Source: Pseudomonas marginalis (GTDB taxonomy: Bacteria > Pseudomonadota > Gammaproteobacteria > Pseudomonadales > Pseudomonadaceae). Taken from it: a stretch of DNA of 64,000 bases. The DNA lies in NCBI RefSeq assembly GCF_008692035.1, contig NZ_VTFG01000001.1, forward strand, positions 1,922,001 through 1,986,000, given 5' to 3'. Within the stretch, counting starts at the first letter, position 1. Every line of letters begins with the position of its first letter. Below the pieces are notes generated by a model. The model saw only the letters and a program-made list of their open reading frames with translations, searched no databases and was not told the DNA's origin. This document shows positions 8,993 through 17,090 of this stretch, one piece after another. The translations under genes and the position numbers were made by a program.

Positions 8993-9259
8993 TTAAATCT
9001 TGAATATTTCTACCTGGAGCTGTTCGATCAAGTCATGCCCCGACCAGGTCAACCTGTAGGTAAGCATGCCGGTTGCCTCTTCAATCTCTGCGGCAATAAA
9101 ACCTCCGCTCAAAAGTAGATTCAGATGATAAAAATCTGCCTCATCGAATCTATCCTTTTCCCGATTCGCCTCAAGGTTTCTCTCGTCGACTCCATGCAGG
9201 CCTTCTAAGTCCTGGATGTCCGTCAACAACTCAAAAACTAGTCTCTTGTCGCGCTCCAT
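8993..9259 (-). CDS. DUF2513-like small protein
   Basis: 88 residues beginning MERDKRLVFELLTDIQDLEG and ending LTYRLTWSGHDLIEQLQ. The initial MxRD...L pattern and the late LTW-GH-L motif are those of DUF2513 proteins, small winged-helix-like phage proteins of unknown role. It is flanked by terminators on both sides, as expected of an independently expressed cargo gene. Confidence 0.75.
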   Translation of the reverse strand: MERDKRLVFELLTDIQDLEGLHGVDERNLEANREKDRFDEADFYHLNLLLSGGFIAAEIEEATGMLTYRLTWSGHDLIEQLQVEIFKI

Positions 9260-9320
9260 TGCTTTCCCTCGATACAGAGCAGGGAACCCCCCTGATCATA
9301 TGACGAGAGTAGCACGCACG

Positions 9321-9350
9321 AAAAAGCCCGATTCGAAGACCGGGCTTTCT
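9321..9350. terminator. Hairpin terminator upstream of the DUF2513-like gene
   Basis: Stem AAAGCCCG/CGGGCTTT with a 10-base loop; A-runs and T-runs on the two sides allow function in both directions. With the terminator at 8946 it insulates the cargo gene 8993-9259. The rest of 9260-9500 shows no credible gene. Confidence 0.65.
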
Positions 9351-9500
9351 ATGGTGTGTCGCGCTTGAAAAGCTAAACACGGTGCCATGAAAACAGGTGT
9401 TTATCCGCGTGGAAAGTTCTATTTTACGGGGTAAGGCAATTACTACCAACCATGGCGGAGGCTGTGCCCCCACCCTACCCTACCAACCGGTACGCAGCCT

Positions 9501-10388
9501 ATGACCATACTGCTCTCATCGCTCCCAGATTCAGATATCCGCTCCATCTGTAAGCAAAAAATAGAATCCCTTGAACATTGGCTTCGACGCCTGATCCATG
9601 ACACGCTGACTCCAATATATGGAGACTACTTTTCATACGAAGACGCTAGCGGAAATCGACTCATAAAAAGCACGCTCGCAAGTCAGGTAGCCCAGCGACA
9701 ACTTCGCGAACCATTGAGATACCCCCGAAAGATTGATGCTGTCCTACTCGATGACGCGATTGAAATCCTGTGCAAGCCTGAGCTCTACAAGAATCATTTT
9801 AGGACTCCTCTTGAACATGCTTTTCCTCACGGCAGAGAAGAAGCAAAAACCTTCCTGGGCAGGATACAGGCGCCGAGAAACAATCTTGCTCACGCAAATA
9901 CAATCAGCGCGAGAGCCGCAGAGCAAATTATCTGCTACAGCAATGACGTCATTGAATCGCTTCGAGAGCACTACAAGAGTCTTAATATGCAGCAAGAATA
10001 CGATGTGCCATTGATACTCAGAATCACGGACTCCTTTGGTCAAACCTTCACCCGTGGCCAGCTTATGCAAGTGCATGACGGCGGCATATACCTTTCGTAT
10101 TTGAGCAACCCAGATCATCATCTCCGCCCTGGAGATACATTGACCATGGAATTAGAGGTGGATCCGGCCTACGAGCCAGACAGTTACTCGATCCAATGGT
10201 CGTCAACCAAACGGCTGGATGGCGCCTATGATGCCCATAAATTGGTAGTACCAATTTTGGACAGACATGTTGCTCAATCGCTAGATATCCAGTGTCGAAT
10301 AACTACTGAGCGAAGCTGGCACCGCATGCAAATGGGCGCAGATGACTTCTTGCTCGCCAATTTCAAGGTTCTCCCACCTATTCGTTAA
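9501..10388 (+). CDS. HEPN-domain protein (Swt1-like), candidate prophage defence gene
   Basis: 295 residues. The N-terminal half is helical (LEHWLRRLIHDTL) and ends with RNNLAH at residues 126-131, the R-x4-H signature of HEPN ribonucleases, followed by a helix containing IICYSNDVIESL. The C-terminal part (about 178-295) is beta-rich and not recognised. The gene is on the strand opposite to all neighbours, looks more AT-rich than they do, and lies between Q and the lysis genes where morons are common. HEPN proteins often cut RNA in abortive infection. Specific function not proven. Confidence 0.75.
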   Translation: MTILLSSLPDSDIRSICKQKIESLEHWLRRLIHDTLTPIYGDYFSYEDASGNRLIKSTLASQVAQRQLREPLRYPRKIDAVLLDDAIEILCKPELYKNHFRTPLEHAFPHGREEAKTFLGRIQAPRNNLAHANTISARAAEQIICYSNDVIESLREHYKSLNMQQEYDVPLILRITDSFGQTFTRGQLMQVHDGGIYLSYLSNPDHHLRPGDTLTMELEVDPAYEPDSYSIQWSSTKRLDGAYDAHKLVVPILDRHVAQSLDIQCRITTERSWHRMQMGADDFLLANFKVLPPIR

Positions 10389-10507
10389 AAAACGAGTGAG
10401 GGTCTGTCAAGCAGCTTGATAGCTTCGGCAGATAAGTTTCAAACGGTACCAACCACAACAGGGGAGATCCTGGAGATGGGATCCCCTCCGTTGATGCCCT
10501 GCTAAGG

Positions 10508-10897
10508 CTATGCAGCCTCGCGAATTTTCTCCAATGCACAATCGACCCAGGCCACTCCGGCCTTGATTAACTCTCGGGCCTTTGCCTCTCCCATCTCGTT
10601 TTCTTTGGCAACCCTAAGGGCTGGCCACTTCGCGCCGAAGTAAAGCCATATGAAGTTACCCATCTGCGCGTCCCGGGTGGCGAGCTTGGCCACCGCCCGG
10701 TCAACCAACAGGGCCACGTCATCAGTGACGCAGTAATTCTTGATACCGCCCTCGGTTACATTGTTGTCGCGGATCAGCGCATAAAGGGGTGATACGTACC
10801 GAGGCACGCCCATCCCGTCCATCCGCCACCAGCCCCATTGCTCCAGCAGGTATTCAGTATCGCCCAAGGGCTTGTCGACATACGTGCGCTTCTTCAT
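10508..10897 (-). CDS. Q: Antitermination protein Q
   Basis: 129 residues with the Q signature LEQWGWWRMDGMGVPRYVSP near the N-terminus and a C-terminal helical region. Q-family proteins load on RNA polymerase at the late promoter and allow read-through of terminators, here presumably those at 8946, 8154 and 3193. It overlaps the upstream gene by 4 bases as the last gene of the early operon; the late promoter is likely in or after 10,389-10,507. Confidence 0.85.
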   Translation of the reverse strand: MKKRTYVDKPLGDTEYLLEQWGWWRMDGMGVPRYVSPLYALIRDNNVTEGGIKNYCVTDDVALLVDRAVAKLATRDAQMGNFIWLYFGAKWPALRVAKENEMGEAKARELIKAGVAWVDCALEKIREAA

Positions 10898-11181
10898 GCG
10901 GCTTTCCTCGGATCTGGATCACTCAGGCCAAACAGGTCGCGCAGCAACCGGTCAGCGGGTTTGTTTTTGGCGTTCCCCTCGATCAGCCAACGTTGGCCGA
11001 AATCATGAAAGCCGATCTGCACACGACTGCCGTGCCAACTAGCGACTATGTCCAGCAGGTAAGCCAGCGCATTCGGCCCGCCGACTTTGACCTTGGCCAA
11101 CTCTTCACCGGCGATCTTTAGAAAGCGCCGCTCCAGGTCGCTCATGCTTTTGCGCGGCAATGCCGCTGTGACGTTACTCAT
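10894..11181 (-). CDS. Hypothetical early protein upstream of Q
   Basis: 95 residues beginning MSNVTAALPRKSMSDLERR; no recognised motif. It overlaps Q by 4 bases and the recombinase gene by 8, so it is part of a tightly packed translated operon. It occupies the place of nin genes in lambdoid phages, but no zinc or nuclease motif is visible. Confidence 0.7.
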   Translation of the reverse strand: MSNVTAALPRKSMSDLERRFLKIAGEELAKVKVGGPNALAYLLDIVASWHGSRVQIGFHDFGQRWLIEGNAKNKPADRLLRDLFGLSDPDPRKAA

Positions 11182-12535
11182 TGCCGTCTCCTGGCTGTTG
11201 ATTTGGTGTGGGATGGGTGCCGCCTTTAACTAAAAACCTCCTCCTCGGAAGTGGATACTGATTCACGCTGAAAGCCTCGTTATTCATGGTCTCGGCGGGT
11301 AATGCCTCGCCTTCCTGTCTCGCAAATGTCCCACCGTGCAGCGCCTCGAAACCTCGTTGATCGAGGTAGGCGTGCCAGGTCTCCAGAGCCTGTCGCTTGA
11401 GCTGCTCGGCGGACGTGTGGATGTAGGCCTGGTCGAGGTCCTTCATGGCGTGGTTCAGCAGCAGCTCCCCGACCATGTAGTCGACGCCCAGGTCAGTCCA
11501 CGCCGTACGGGCCACCTTGCGCAGGTCGTGACTCGACCATTCGCCGTGGGCCAGGTGCGTGAACATGGTGCTGGCCTTAGTCGCGCTGAGGGCTTGGCCA
11601 GAGCTTCCCGGGAACAGGAACTGCCCGGTGTAGCCCCTGCCCTTCTGCACAATCCGGTACCGTTCGATCAGCGCCATGGCCTGGCCGGTCAGTGGCAGGG
11701 TGTGCGCCGCTTTGGTTTTGGTGTCCGCCGCGGGGATGAACCACTTGCCGGTGTCGGTGTTGACGTTCTTCCAGCGGGCCAGGCGAGTTTCACCCAGGCG
11801 CGTGCCGTGACAGAGCATCAGCCCAGCCAGCGCAGATGCCGCGGGCGATTCTTCGAACTGGTCGGCCAGCAGGATCAGCAGGCCAGGCACGTCATCAGAG
11901 TGCAGCCGCGCCGCCTTGGCCTTGATCTTCGTCCGAACGAAGTCGGTGAACTCCAGCCCTGCCAGCGGGTTAACGGCCAGCAGGTCCAGGCGATAGGCCT
12001 GCCGCACAGCCACCCCCAGGACGCCCCATACCGAGCGCACGAACGACAGCGCGTAACGCTCCTGCATCGGCATCAGCAGCAGTCGGTCAATGGCCGGCCT
12101 GTTCAGCCCAGCCAGCGGCAGTTGACCGAGACGTGGCTGCAGGTGCCGTTTCAAGGCCGACTTGGCACTGGCCTTGCGTTTCTCGGATAGCGCCCGGTCG
12201 CGCGTCATGCGCTCCAGGTACCAGGACAGCAGTTCGCCCACCGTGGACCAGTTGGTGGCCGTGGACTTAGCAGCAGGATCAGCAGATCGGCGGGCCAGGA
12301 TGGTCGGCAACGTAGCCAGCATCGCCTTGGCGTTGATGTCCGGATAGTTGCCAGCCTTGCCCCAGGACTTGCCCACCACGACGTGCCACGAGCCTTTGGC
12401 GCGATCCACGGTGGAATAACGGAACCTGAGCGCCGGGTGCCGAGGATCGCGCAATTGGCGAACGTCACCAGCCTGATTACGGCGGATCTCGGCGTCGGTC
12501 AGTTGAACGTGCAGGGTTTTCAGATTATTCACCAT
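11174..12535 (-). CDS. Second tyrosine recombinase, inside the replication operon
   Basis: 453 residues from the ATG at 12535 (GGAGG 5-6 bases upstream; a longer reading starts inside dnaB). The N-terminal part resembles the arm-binding domain of P4-type integrases (HPALRFRYS, GKAGNYPDINAKAM). The catalytic set is complete: CHGTRLGE (Arg), a TKTKAAHTLPL hairpin (Lys), SSHDLRK (His-x-x-Arg) and LLNHAMKDLDQAYIH (His and Tyr). It lies between dnaB and Q, not at the phage end, and is additional to the terminal int. It might resolve multimers or act on a second site; this is inference. Confidence 0.85.
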   Translation of the reverse strand: MVNNLKTLHVQLTDAEIRRNQAGDVRQLRDPRHPALRFRYSTVDRAKGSWHVVVGKSWGKAGNYPDINAKAMLATLPTILARRSADPAAKSTATNWSTVGELLSWYLERMTRDRALSEKRKASAKSALKRHLQPRLGQLPLAGLNRPAIDRLLLMPMQERYALSFVRSVWGVLGVAVRQAYRLDLLAVNPLAGLEFTDFVRTKIKAKAARLHSDDVPGLLILLADQFEESPAASALAGLMLCHGTRLGETRLARWKNVNTDTGKWFIPAADTKTKAAHTLPLTGQAMALIERYRIVQKGRGYTGQFLFPGSSGQALSATKASTMFTHLAHGEWSSHDLRKVARTAWTDLGVDYMVGELLLNHAMKDLDQAYIHTSAEQLKRQALETWHAYLDQRGFEALHGGTFARQEGEALPAETMNNEAFSVNQYPLPRRRFLVKGGTHPTPNQQPGDGNE

Positions 12536-13907
12536 GCTTCCTCCGCTGGCCCTTGTATTGCTCGGAGAAGGGTCGACCGATCTCCACCTCTTCCTGGGTG
12601 GGCTCGCGGCCCGCGAAGTTGACGAAGCGGGCGAACTTGCCCTGCTGCTGCACAACGCACGAACCGACCGGTGCGTGCCTGCACTTGGGCATGATCAGCT
12701 CGGTCACGCCGTTCTGGCCCTGCTCGTCGTCCATGTCACGGTGGACCAGGATGATGCAGTGGGCGTCAGCTTCGATCTGACCAGAGTCACGCAGGTCTGA
12801 AGCAATGGGCTTCTTGCCTGGGCGTTTGGTCGAATCGCGGTTGAGCTGGGCCAGCAGGATCACCGGCACCTCCAGCTCCTTGGCGATATTGACGATACCG
12901 GTCGAGATCTTTCCCAGTTCTGCGGTCCGGTTGAACGCCTTGCCGTCGGAGCCGATCAGGCCGATATAGTCGATCACCACCACGTCGAGGCCGTGCTTGC
13001 GCTTGACCTGGCGACAGATGCTCCGAATGCGCGCGACGGTGAGGCCCGACTTGTCGCTGACGTAAAGGGGCTTGTCCATGATCTTGTTGACCGCAGACGT
13101 GAGCCTCGGCCAGTCATCATCTTGCAACTGGCCGTTATCCAATACTTGCAGGTCGACGCTACCCAGGGATGCCAGGGCGCGGTTGGCGAGCTCCTCCTCC
13201 GGCATTTCCAGCGAGAACACCATGCCAACGCCCAGACCGGAGCAGGAAATGTGCTGGGCGATCTGCAGGCCGAGCGTTGTCTTACCGCTCCCAGGCAGAC
13301 CAGCGACGATGGTCACTGTCTTTTTTCGTAGCCCTCGGATCAGCTTATCCAGATCTACCAAGCCAGTGGAGAGCCCCGATTGAACAGCGCCATTGAACTT
13401 GGCATCGATGATGTCGATATTTCGGGTCACCACTTCGTCCATGCGCTTGTAATCGGGCTCGCCGGTATCCAGATCGCGCAGATCCGCCATGGCCTGCTGC
13501 GCGCTGGCGATGATTTCAGCCACCGGCCTGTTCTCGTTGGCCGAATCACGCACGGCATCAGCAGCTTCCACCAGTCGGCGGAGCACTGCTCGCTCCGCGA
13601 CTGTCCTGGCGTACGCCTTCCAGTTGGCGGTGCTGGGCGTGTTCTTCGCCAATTCAGCTGCGTAGGCGATGGTCGTGCCGCCACTCGGTAGGTAGGGTTT
13701 GAAGTCGTGAAGCGTGACAGGGTCGACCGGCGCGCCGGTGGCGTGCAGGTCAATCATCACTTGGTAAAGCGCAGCGTTCTCCGGATCGTGAAAGTCCGCG
13801 GTGGTCACGCTGGCAGTGATCGAGTCGAATAATTCACCATCCAGCATCAGGGAGCCGAGCAGCGCGTGCTCGGCCTCGTCACTGTAAAGCTCTCGGTACT
13901 CGTTCAT
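12525..13907 (-). CDS. Replicative DNA helicase, DnaB-like
   Basis: 460 residues. The N-terminal domain starts SDEAEHALLGSLMLDG as in DnaB, followed by a RecA-like motor with Walker A GLPGSGKT (203-210) and the late motifs VVVIDYIGLIGS and LLAQLNRDSTKRPGKKP. It would unwind DNA at the phage origin after loading by the DnaC-like protein encoded just upstream (4-base overlap). The gene is complete and of usual length. Confidence 0.95.
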   Translation of the reverse strand: MNEYRELYSDEAEHALLGSLMLDGELFDSITASVTTADFHDPENAALYQVMIDLHATGAPVDPVTLHDFKPYLPSGGTTIAYAAELAKNTPSTANWKAYARTVAERAVLRRLVEAADAVRDSANENRPVAEIIASAQQAMADLRDLDTGEPDYKRMDEVVTRNIDIIDAKFNGAVQSGLSTGLVDLDKLIRGLRKKTVTIVAGLPGSGKTTLGLQIAQHISCSGLGVGMVFSLEMPEEELANRALASLGSVDLQVLDNGQLQDDDWPRLTSAVNKIMDKPLYVSDKSGLTVARIRSICRQVKRKHGLDVVVIDYIGLIGSDGKAFNRTAELGKISTGIVNIAKELEVPVILLAQLNRDSTKRPGKKPIASDLRDSGQIEADAHCIILVHRDMDDEQGQNGVTELIMPKCRHAPVGSCVVQQQGKFARFVNFAGREPTQEEVEIGRPFSEQYKGQRRKHGE

Positions 13908-14731
13908 ACGCGCCCCCGTGCCGAAGCCCAGGTGAAGCCAGCCAGCAACGCACCGTTCTCCCGCAGTCGATCAAGCGCCCGGGCGCCGATGTACTGCTCG
14001 AGGCTTGGCGTGGACTTCCCTTCAACGTCCTGCTTCGACGTGGCTGGCAGGTTCGAGATCAGCACCGAAGGCCGGACCAGCTGATAACGCCGGTCGATGA
14101 CCTCATGCAAGACCGCCAGCTCGTACGCGGTGCCCGCCTGGGCGCCCACCTCATCGATTACCAGCAGATCAAAGCTTGCCAGCTCATCGATCACGTCGCC
14201 CTCGGTGTAGCCGGAGTCTCGGACCATGGATCGCTTGAATACCCGGATGATCTCGGCGGCGGTGGTGATCACCGCGATCGCGTTCAGCCCGATGACCTGG
14301 CGCACGATACTGCAGGCCAAGTGGGTCTTGCCGGTACCGACATTCCCGGTCAGCAGCAGGTTGCGGCCGGCCAGGTAGTGCTGGCCGAAGTCGTTGGCGT
14401 AGCCCTGGCACTTTTCGAGCGCCTCAGACATGGACGGGGTAGTGGCGCGATAGGTGGCGAAAGTGCAGTCGGCAAACCGTGGCGTGATGCCAGAGCCCAC
14501 CAGCGCGCCGTTGAGGCGTTCGGCGGCAACGTGAGCCAAGGCCTGGATATGCTCAATACTGCCCACCTCTGCCACGCGCAGGCCGTGGAACTGGCACTGC
14601 TTGCAGGGGCGGACAAGCATCGAGCCGTCGAACTGCTCAACCTCGGAGCGATCAACCGCACCGTGGACAGAGCATTCGCCAGCGAACGAGCGCATTTCAG
14701 GTTGGCGACGGAAGTTAGAACGCTGGTTCAT
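13904..14731 (-). CDS. DnaC/IstB-like helicase loader ATPase
   Basis: 275 residues from the ATG at 14731, chosen because AAGGAGGCGACA precedes it. The N-terminus carries Cys/His pairs (CSVHG, CKQCQFHG), probably a zinc element. The AAA+ part has Walker A GNVGTGKTH, Walker B LLVIDEVGA and a sensor region VLISNLPATS. It overlaps the initiator gene by 17 bases and dnaB by 4, giving the order initiator, loader, helicase. Confidence 0.92.
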   Translation of the reverse strand: MNQRSNFRRQPEMRSFAGECSVHGAVDRSEVEQFDGSMLVRPCKQCQFHGLRVAEVGSIEHIQALAHVAAERLNGALVGSGITPRFADCTFATYRATTPSMSEALEKCQGYANDFGQHYLAGRNLLLTGNVGTGKTHLACSIVRQVIGLNAIAVITTAAEIIRVFKRSMVRDSGYTEGDVIDELASFDLLVIDEVGAQAGTAYELAVLHEVIDRRYQLVRPSVLISNLPATSKQDVEGKSTPSLEQYIGARALDRLRENGALLAGFTWASARGRV

Positions 14732-15446
14732 TGTCGCCTCCTTGGTACATGTCAGGTGTGTGGTCTGGCAGGTTGTTGAACGCCCGGCCGTTGGCCGTGC
14801 AGGGATTGAGCACATCAGTCCAGCGCTCACCGTTTAGCCAGGTCGACGCCATCGGCACGAACTGACCGTCATCTTTGGTCCAGTCGCGGGAAACGCGGTG
14901 GCTGCCAAGGGCGGTCATCAGAGTTTGTCGAAGTTCAGCGCTTGGCTTCAGCTTTTCCCATGCCTTGCGAGCGTCCTTCTTCGACTTCTTGTTGGGATAC
15001 AGCTTCCAGAACACCTCGAAGGCTTCGGCCAATTCCACTTCCGATGTGCACAAGGTTTTAGGTTCCTTGACTGGTTCAGAAGGGTGACTGGTTCTGGTGC
15101 TTTCTGGGCCTACAGGGGCTGTAGGCTGTGCGCCTACACCTGTGCTTTCTGGGCCTACAGGTGTGCTGTTTTGGCCTACACGCCCGAGAACCAAGTAATA
15201 GAGATTTGATGAGTTTCCCTTTGGTCCTTCTCTGTTCTCAATCCGCAAAAATCCCTGAGCAGCTAACTGCTTGATGTGTTTGCGAACAGTGCTGCGATCG
15301 ATCTCGCACTGGTCGGCAATGTGCTGGTACGAAGGCCAGCATTCGCCCTGGTCGTTTGCATTATCAGCCAGCTTGATCAGTACAAGCTTGCGAAGTGGGT
15401 TGCCTACCTTGACTTTCATAGCCTTAACCATCGAATCCATGCTCAT
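14715..15446 (-). CDS. Replication initiator with winged HTH (O-like)
   Basis: 243 residues. The N-terminal winged helix-turn-helix (CWPSYQHIADQCEIDRSTVRKHI, residues about 36-58) is of the HTH_36 type used by phage initiators. A Pro/Gly/Ser/Thr-rich linker with repeated PVGPEST segments follows; this is the coding image of DNA iterons (15095-15181). The C-terminal domain has FWKLYPNKKSKKDARKAWEKL. It probably binds its own gene as the origin and recruits the loader and helicase encoded downstream. Confidence 0.88.
   Translation of the reverse strand: MSMDSMVKAMKVKVGNPLRKLVLIKLADNANDQGECWPSYQHIADQCEIDRSTVRKHIKQLAAQGFLRIENREGPKGNSSNLYYLVLGRVGQNSTPVGPESTGVGAQPTAPVGPESTRTSHPSEPVKEPKTLCTSEVELAEAFEVFWKLYPNKKSKKDARKAWEKLKPSAELRQTLMTALGSHRVSRDWTKDDGQFVPMASTWLNGERWTDVLNPCTANGRAFNNLPDHTPDMYQGGDNEPAF
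15095..15181. repeat. Four iterons of about 21 bp, predicted replication origin of prophage A
   Basis: Copies at 15095-15115, 15119-15139, 15140-15160 and 15161-15181. All share the core GCCTACA near one end and the last three are exactly in tandem (for example CTGTGCTTTCTGGGCCTACAG). They lie in the middle of the initiator gene, as the lambda origin lies in O. The role as origin is inferred from this arrangement. Confidence 0.75.
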
Positions 15447-15676
15447 AGGTCCAGCTCCCGCGTAACACGGGCAATGAACGCATCGTAGGTCTCGGTCATA
15501 GCGACGCCGCGATCCTCCAGGGCGACACGGCCGGCCTTGGCCAAGCCGTAGATCTCCCAGCGCTCGCGCTCAGGCAGATGGCGGCAATTGGAATAGCAGG
15601 GCCAGGGCCCAGCTACTACTTCAGCGATGACGGGAGCCTGGGGAAGATTGCCGGTGGCAATATCGTAGGTGGTCAT
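15443..15676 (-). CDS. Hypothetical early protein
   Basis: 77 residues with the segment CYSNCRHLPERERWEIYGLAKAGR; two nearby cysteines but no full metal motif. It overlaps both neighbours by 4 bases (ATGA), which supports translation. Function unknown. Confidence 0.7.
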   Translation of the reverse strand: MTTYDIATGNLPQAPVIAEVVAGPWPCYSNCRHLPERERWEIYGLAKAGRVALEDRGVAMTETYDAFIARVTRELDL

Positions 15677-16326
15677 TGAGGTTTCCCTCCATCGACTACC
15701 GTCAGCACCGGCGGAAGCTTCGGGCCGAACGGCGCGCCAGGCGCGAATGGATCAGGTAGCAGTTCGCTTGGTGTCTCATGAAGAAAGTCTGCAAAAGCCA
15801 TGTGGCAAGCATTGAAAAGCGGTGCGTCATTCCACTCTTGTCCACGTCGCGCAGCGCTTTCCTCAACTGAGTGAGCGAAAACAAGGTCTGATACCGAAAC
15901 GCTCCCGCCCTTCCTGAGGGCTTCCCGCTCAACGGTATTCACCGCCAGCAGGTCGCACAGCCGGTCGAATCCCAATCCTTCTGTGAGCCCTTCGGTGTCC
16001 AGCATCAACGAGCGACCAAAGGCGGCGAGCACCTTGCGAAGGTCGGCGCGTTGCGCCTTTCGATGCTGAGTTGACTGCTCCTGAAGCTCGTAGATCTTGT
16101 TGGCCGTAAATGGCAGGTGATGGCGCAGCTTTCCCGCTTCTCGTCGAAAAGCCCGTCGCTCTGAGGTGATAGCGTCGAAGCGCTCACCAAATACGCGGCA
16201 GATACGGCGCGTTGTTATGAGGCTGGTGCTCTTACTGGCGCAGGGCTTTTGTGCGATCCGGACAAGCTCACCGACCAAGCTGAAACCCCGTGGTGGCTGC
16301 TCGGCATTACTGTTTGTTCTGTTCAT
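15673..16326 (-). CDS. Hypothetical early protein, basic helical N-terminal half
   Basis: 217 residues. The first 120 are rich in Arg and Lys (TTRRICRVFGERFD, RRAFRREAGKLRHHL); the last 30 are proline-rich (PDPFAPGAPFGPKLPP). No family recognised. It overlaps the antirepressor gene and the next gene by 4 bases each. A DNA-binding role is possible from charge only. Confidence 0.68.
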   Translation of the reverse strand: MNRTNSNAEQPPRGFSLVGELVRIAQKPCASKSTSLITTRRICRVFGERFDAITSERRAFRREAGKLRHHLPFTANKIYELQEQSTQHRKAQRADLRKVLAAFGRSLMLDTEGLTEGLGFDRLCDLLAVNTVEREALRKGGSVSVSDLVFAHSVEESAARRGQEWNDAPLFNACHMAFADFLHETPSELLPDPFAPGAPFGPKLPPVLTVVDGGKPQ

Positions 16327-17090
16327 GCGGGATTCCTCTGGCGCAGCTTGAAGCGGCCCTGCTGAATATCTGGATGGGTGGCTCGCTCAGCGGTGACGAA
16401 GGTGCACTCAGCGGCGAACCGGTCGAAGCGACGGGTGATATCTGCGGTGGGCCAGATCGGGTATGGCTGGGCCCCGTCGTCGGCGTGCTTGCTGCGTACC
16501 ATGGCGAATGGCAGCGGCGCGCCGGGTATATCGCGCATCACGGCGTTGATCACCCACTGGGGAATGCCGTGGCGCAGGCTGACGCGCTCGCGGATCGTGG
16601 TCATAGACTCAAACCCGGCAGGCCTTGAGTCGAGGTAACGAACCTGCTCGACGTTGGCCACCCGGGTCTCGATACGCTCCAGAGCCACCTGCTGCTCGGC
16701 CTGCTGTCGTTCGACGTTGATCACCGCTTGAGCCTGAGCCAACAGTTTCTCACCGGGCGTCATTGGTCGCTGGTAGCTACCTGTCTTGCGGATGGTTGGC
16801 AAAACCTCGTCGAACACCCAGGATTCGAAATCCTGAGCAGCAGGCATCGTGCTGTTGACGATCAAGCGCAAAGTGTCGCCTTCGGAAAGGACACGCAAAT
16901 CCTGCATGCCACCAGGCGTTTGAAGGGGGTAGCGTTTCACGACCCCCTTGCAATGCCGACCCATTGCATCACTGGAGTTGGCGTAAGCGAGCAGGTCACA
17001 CACGTCCTTGCCGACAAACCACGGATCTCCGTGCTCATCGGTGATGACGCGGATAGCGGTACCACGAAATTCGAATGGGATTAGATTCAT
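16323..17090 (-). CDS. Phage antirepressor with BRO-N domain
   Basis: 255 residues. The BRO-N domain (residues 1-105) is clear: IPFEFRGTAIRVITDEHGDPWFVGKDVC, then LRLIVNSTMPAAQDFESWVFDEVLPTIRKTG. A coiled-coil linker and a C-terminal domain unlike KilAC follow. BRO-N proteins of the cro operon often antagonise repressors. It overlaps the zincin gene by one base, which puts a protease and an antirepressor side by side. Confidence 0.87.
   Translation of the reverse strand: MNLIPFEFRGTAIRVITDEHGDPWFVGKDVCDLLAYANSSDAMGRHCKGVVKRYPLQTPGGMQDLRVLSEGDTLRLIVNSTMPAAQDFESWVFDEVLPTIRKTGSYQRPMTPGEKLLAQAQAVINVERQQAEQQVALERIETRVANVEQVRYLDSRPAGFESMTTIRERVSLRHGIPQWVINAVMRDIPGAPLPFAMVRSKHADDGAQPYPIWPTADITRRFDRFAAECTFVTAERATHPDIQQGRFKLRQRNPA

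Noticed and set aside
9231..9473. An 80-codon minus-strand frame upstream of the DUF2513-like gene
   Set aside because: It runs through a terminator hairpin and has no ribosome site or motif.
10389..10507. Possible terminator with an AGGGGA/TCCCCT stem after the HEPN gene
   Set aside because: The stem is interrupted and no T-run follows, so it was not listed.
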